A DNA stretch of 64,000 nucleotides from Ga0077555 sp050250755 (lineage in GTDB: Bacteria > Pseudomonadota > Alphaproteobacteria > Rhizobiales > Hyphomicrobiaceae). The stretch is taken from positions 1-64,000 of the forward strand of contig JBFWOB010000016.1 of NCBI GenBank assembly GCA_050250755.1, given 5' to 3'. Under the pieces are notes generated by a model that made no database searches, was not told the DNA's origin, and saw nothing but the letters and a program-made list of their open reading frames with translations. Positions 61,600 through 64,000 of the stretch are shown one piece after another (position 1 is the first letter of the stretch; each line of letters starts with the position of its first letter). The position numbers and the translations under genes were made by a program.

Positions 61600-63288
61600 T
61601 TAAACGCGATCCGGGTCGAACGCGCCCTTCACGCCGCTGCCGTATCGCTTGAGCGCACCACCTGGCCCGACGGCATTCGCACGCTGGAAAATCCAGTTCT
61701 GCCAGGCCGTCAAGCGACCAAAAATCTTCGTCTCCATTGTTTCCGGGCCAGCAAATCTCAAGTTCGCCTCCAAACCCGTCAGAGCATCGGCCGAGAAGGA
61801 CGAACGCTCTTCAAGGAAGATGCGCACTTCGTCGTCCCAATCCACTTCGTCCAGGCTTTCGGTCACGAGCCCCAAGTCAGCCGCATCGTCTGCCGAAAGG
61901 TGCTTGCCAATCCGCGCCTTCGCCGCTTCGACGCTCTCGGGCTCGCCCAGAAAACGTGCCTCCAAGCGCGAAAGCCCGTTCGACATGGGATAACGGCCGA
62001 AGTTCAACACCGAGAGCACGATAGCCGCCTCCGTGCGATTATCGCCGCTGAGATGCCCCGCGAGCATGTAGGCCCGGTCCGAAGCGAGCGCGATTTCAGC
62101 AAGCGTGCCGGCAAAGCACGAGCCTGGCTCGATCAGCGTCACCAGAGATCGCGACGTGACGTCGATCCGCTTCAACACGCGCTTCCAGTTATTGAGGATT
62201 TCGCGCACCAGCCAATGGCTCTGATTCTCGGCCATGAGCGCGTCATAGGCGAGGACACGTGCAGCGTCACCGTTGGACTTGAAGACGATCGTTCCGATGG
62301 CCGGCTCGTTGAAACGCAGATGGAGGATCGCATCGTCGAGTTCGCGCGCGAGGCGCAACGGATAGAATGCGGCGCCATCCGCCTTGATCCCGGCGGCGTC
62401 GACCGGCAGCGCGGCATCTGGACCTGACAGAGTAACCGTCGCACGTCGACCACCCCGGTCGATTTCGACACGAACCGCCGAGTAGACAATCGTGTCGCCA
62501 TCGATCTCGCGCTCGAGCGGCGTCAACACAATTCCCGTCTCGTCAGCCGGACGGTCAGATAACGCGGCAAGCTCGCGCGTCATCTCGGCAACCGTCTCGT
62601 CAAACTTCGAGCTGATCGCGATGCGGTCGACAAGCCGCCAAGCAACGGCGCGTCGACCCTTCACACCTTCCTCGGTTGTGCAGAAGGCATCGGCCCGATC
62701 ACGCCGGACTTTCCTCTTGTCCGTCACGCGCGTCAGGCCACCCGTACCCGGGAGAACTGCAAGCAGCGGCAGCTCGGGCAGCGAGACCGTCGCATTGCCG
62801 TCGTCGGCCAGAAGAATGCGGTCGCAGGCAAGCGCCAGCTCGTAGCCACCACCCGCCGCCGTTCCCTTCACGGCGCAGAGAAACTTCTGGGCGGAATGCT
62901 CGGAGGAATCCTCCATACCGTTGCGTGTCTCGTTGGTGAACTTGCAGAAATTCACCTTGTGACCATGCGCAGCTCCCGCGAGCATGCGGATGTTGGCCCC
63001 CGCACAGAAGACGCGATCCTTCCCCGATCTGAGCACCACGACTTTGACGCTCGGATGCTCGAAGCGCAAACGCTGCAACGCATCTGCGAACTCGATGTCC
63101 ACCCCGAGATCGTACGAGTTGAGCTTTAGCTCGTAGCCTGCGAACAGCGTGGCACGCTCGTCCACGTCCATGATCAGCTCGGCCGTCTGGCCGTCCACCG
63201 CCAGCTTCCAATGACGGTAGGTATCGGGCGAGCGCTCGAAATCGATGAGGCCGGAGGAAGCCTGGAGGCGTGCGGTCTCATCTGCCAT
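61600..63288 (-). CDS. boxC: BoxC-like benzoyl-CoA-dihydrodiol lyase
   Basis: A 562-aa protein with two crotonase-fold halves: YRHWKLAVDGQTAELIMDVD, YELKLNSYDLGVDIEFADAL, VNFCKFTNETRNGMEDSSEH, KGTAAGGGYELALACDRILL and LPGTGGLTRVTDKRKVRRDR. This reads like BoxC, which opens the ring of 2,3-epoxybenzoyl-CoA in the aerobic benzoate pathway, releasing formate. The epoxidase boxAB genes are not in the window, so it may serve another CoA-bound ring. ATG 63288 follows GGAGAAG. It is convergent with the monooxygenase and divergent from the second GMC gene. Confidence 0.92.
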   Translation of the reverse strand: MADETARLQASSGLIDFERSPDTYRHWKLAVDGQTAELIMDVDERATLFAGYELKLNSYDLGVDIEFADALQRLRFEHPSVKVVVLRSGKDRVFCAGANIRMLAGAAHGHKVNFCKFTNETRNGMEDSSEHSAQKFLCAVKGTAAGGGYELALACDRILLADDGNATVSLPELPLLAVLPGTGGLTRVTDKRKVRRDRADAFCTTEEGVKGRRAVAWRLVDRIAISSKFDETVAEMTRELAALSDRPADETGIVLTPLEREIDGDTIVYSAVRVEIDRGGRRATVTLSGPDAALPVDAAGIKADGAAFYPLRLARELDDAILHLRFNEPAIGTIVFKSNGDAARVLAYDALMAENQSHWLVREILNNWKRVLKRIDVTSRSLVTLIEPGSCFAGTLAEIALASDRAYMLAGHLSGDNRTEAAIVLSVLNFGRYPMSNGLSRLEARFLGEPESVEAAKARIGKHLSADDAADLGLVTESLDEVDWDDEVRIFLEERSSFSADALTGLEANLRFAGPETMETKIFGRLTAWQNWIFQRANAVGPGGALKRYGSGVKGAFDPDRV

Positions 63289-63548
63289 GTGCTTCTCCGC
63301 GCGGGACGATCCTCGGTCCCGGCCAAGGTACGAGTGCCGCGCGGGAGGTGTCAAAGGAGCCGGACGTCAATCGCCAGGAGCCGTAAAGTTCCGGCTGGCA
63401 ACCCTTCGGCTCGTCTGGACATACAGCGGCACCTTGGTATCTTTTCACCGTGCCTGAAGTAAACGGGCTCAATGAATAAATAGTCGATCCAGCGGAATGC
63501 CGATGGCGTAACCCGCCGGTTTCGCGTGGGCGGAAACGAGGAGCGCAC

Positions 63549-64000
63549 ATGTATCAGCACGCGGTGGACTTCATTGTCGTGGGGGCCGGTTCGGCGGGCT
63601 CAGCCTTGGCCTATCGGCTGACCGAGAACGGCAAATATCGCGTGTTATTGCTGGAAGCGGGCCAGGAAACGCACTGGCTGTCGCAGGTACCAGTCTCATT
63701 CGCTCATTTCATCAACAAGCCGGGCGTCAATTGGCTGTTCGCATCCGAAGCCGAGAAGGCGACGGGCGGCCGCAATATTCCCGTCCCGCGCGGCAAGATG
63801 CTCGGCGGGTCCAGCGCCATTAACGGCATGGTGTGGGTGCGCGGGCAGCGCCAGGACTTCGATACGTGGGCGCAGCTCGGCAACCGCGGCTGGAGCTACG
63901 AGGATGTGCTGCCTGTCTTCAAGCGCCTGGAAAGCTACGAAAGGGGTGACGGGGCGTTCCGTGGCCGGGAAGGTCCGGTCCGCATCTCCGACATCTTCGA
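63549..64000 (+). CDS. GMC-family oxidoreductase, 3' cut by window edge
   Basis: An open frame from ATG 63549 to the window end (about 150 residues): MYQHAVDFIVVGAGSAGSAL is the FAD fold, and VPRGKMLGGSSAINGMVWVR is GMC signature 1, then DFDTWAQLGNRGWSYEDVLP. Sequence resembles choline/alcohol dehydrogenases and differs clearly from the GMC protein at 58499. The start is preceded by GGAGCGC. It is divergent from boxC across a 260-base gap. Function as for the family: oxidation of an alcohol. Confidence 0.93.
   Translation, partial: MYQHAVDFIVVGAGSAGSALAYRLTENGKYRVLLLEAGQETHWLSQVPVSFAHFINKPGVNWLFASEAEKATGGRNIPVPRGKMLGGSSAINGMVWVRGQRQDFDTWAQLGNRGWSYEDVLPVFKRLESYERGDGAFRGREGPVRISDIF

Noticed and set aside
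1..64000. CRISPR array
   Set aside because: No set of regularly spaced direct repeats of 23-40 bp was seen; the fibre-gene repeats are coding and hundreds of bases apart.

Overview
The window looks like a high-GC alphaproteobacterium, most likely Hyphomicrobiales (rhizobia and relatives). Reasons: two alphaproteobacterial-type LexA boxes (GTTC-N7-GTTC), an ACR3 arsenic operon, a Ku/LigD repair cluster with DnaE2, a rhizobial-style small tyrosine recombinase, and relaxase/MobC and plasmid-style hypothetical genes of the kind found on rhizobial plasmids and integrative elements. All protein calls come from reading motifs; no database search was run. 

Layout. (1) 1-5.2 kb: mobilisation edge, with plasmid-type hypothetical genes, a ParD/ParE-like toxin-antitoxin pair, a candidate oriT hairpin, mobC and a MobA-type relaxase, a decayed HepT-like gene and an integrase remnant. 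(2) 5.2-8.1 kb: LysR regulator, DUF2892 membrane protein, DUF4336 protein. (3) 8.3-12.9 kb: arsenic cassette (arsC, ACR3, a perfect inverted-repeat operator, arsR, an ArsO-like flavoprotein with a Cys-rich tail, an MFS exporter). (4) 13-21.7 kb: accessory block of plasmid/ICE character (UvrD-like helicase, small membrane protein, several unknowns, a methylase-like protein without the catalytic motif IV, a double-HTH protein, and a PcfJ-like protein ending in short solenoid-like repeats). (5) 21.8-23.0 kb: serine resolvase with res-like repeats, and a second resolvase remnant. (6) 23.2-27.1 kb: stress/ion membrane genes (YihY, isochorismatase-like, iron-permease-like, DUF892, MgtC). (7) 27.2-43.1 kb: DNA-repair island with a flavin monooxygenase, small ATP-dependent ligase, SOS-controlled dnaE2, ExoIII, LigD and Ku divergently arranged, and an SRAP-family gene with its own LexA box. 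Two paralogous 93-94-aa genes lie at 26.2 and 36.0 kb. An odd tRNA-Ser-like gene sits at 35.2 kb. (8) 43.4-50.6 kb: glycosyltransferase, a 17-bp inverted-repeat pair, a short tyrosine recombinase, a secreted collar-like protein and a 1556-aa secreted fibre with a C-terminal S74 chaperone. (9) 50.8-53.7 kb: tRNA-Arg, DoxX, a CYTH gene broken by an in-frame TGA, and a secreted vWA protein. (10) 53.8-64 kb: catabolic cluster with two adjacent acyl-CoA dehydrogenases, a cyclase-family hydrolase, two GMC oxidoreductases, a flavin monooxygenase and a BoxC-like benzoyl-CoA-dihydrodiol lyase. 

How it works together: regions 1, 4 and 5 look like a mobilisable element, or the remains of several, carrying arsenic resistance. 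Region 7 could supply end joining (Ku, LigD, a second ligase) and SOS mutagenesis (DnaE2) with abasic-site handling (SRAP-like). Region 8 has the parts of a possible recombinase-switched surface locus. Region 10 looks like breakdown of a CoA-activated, probably cyclic or aromatic, substrate.
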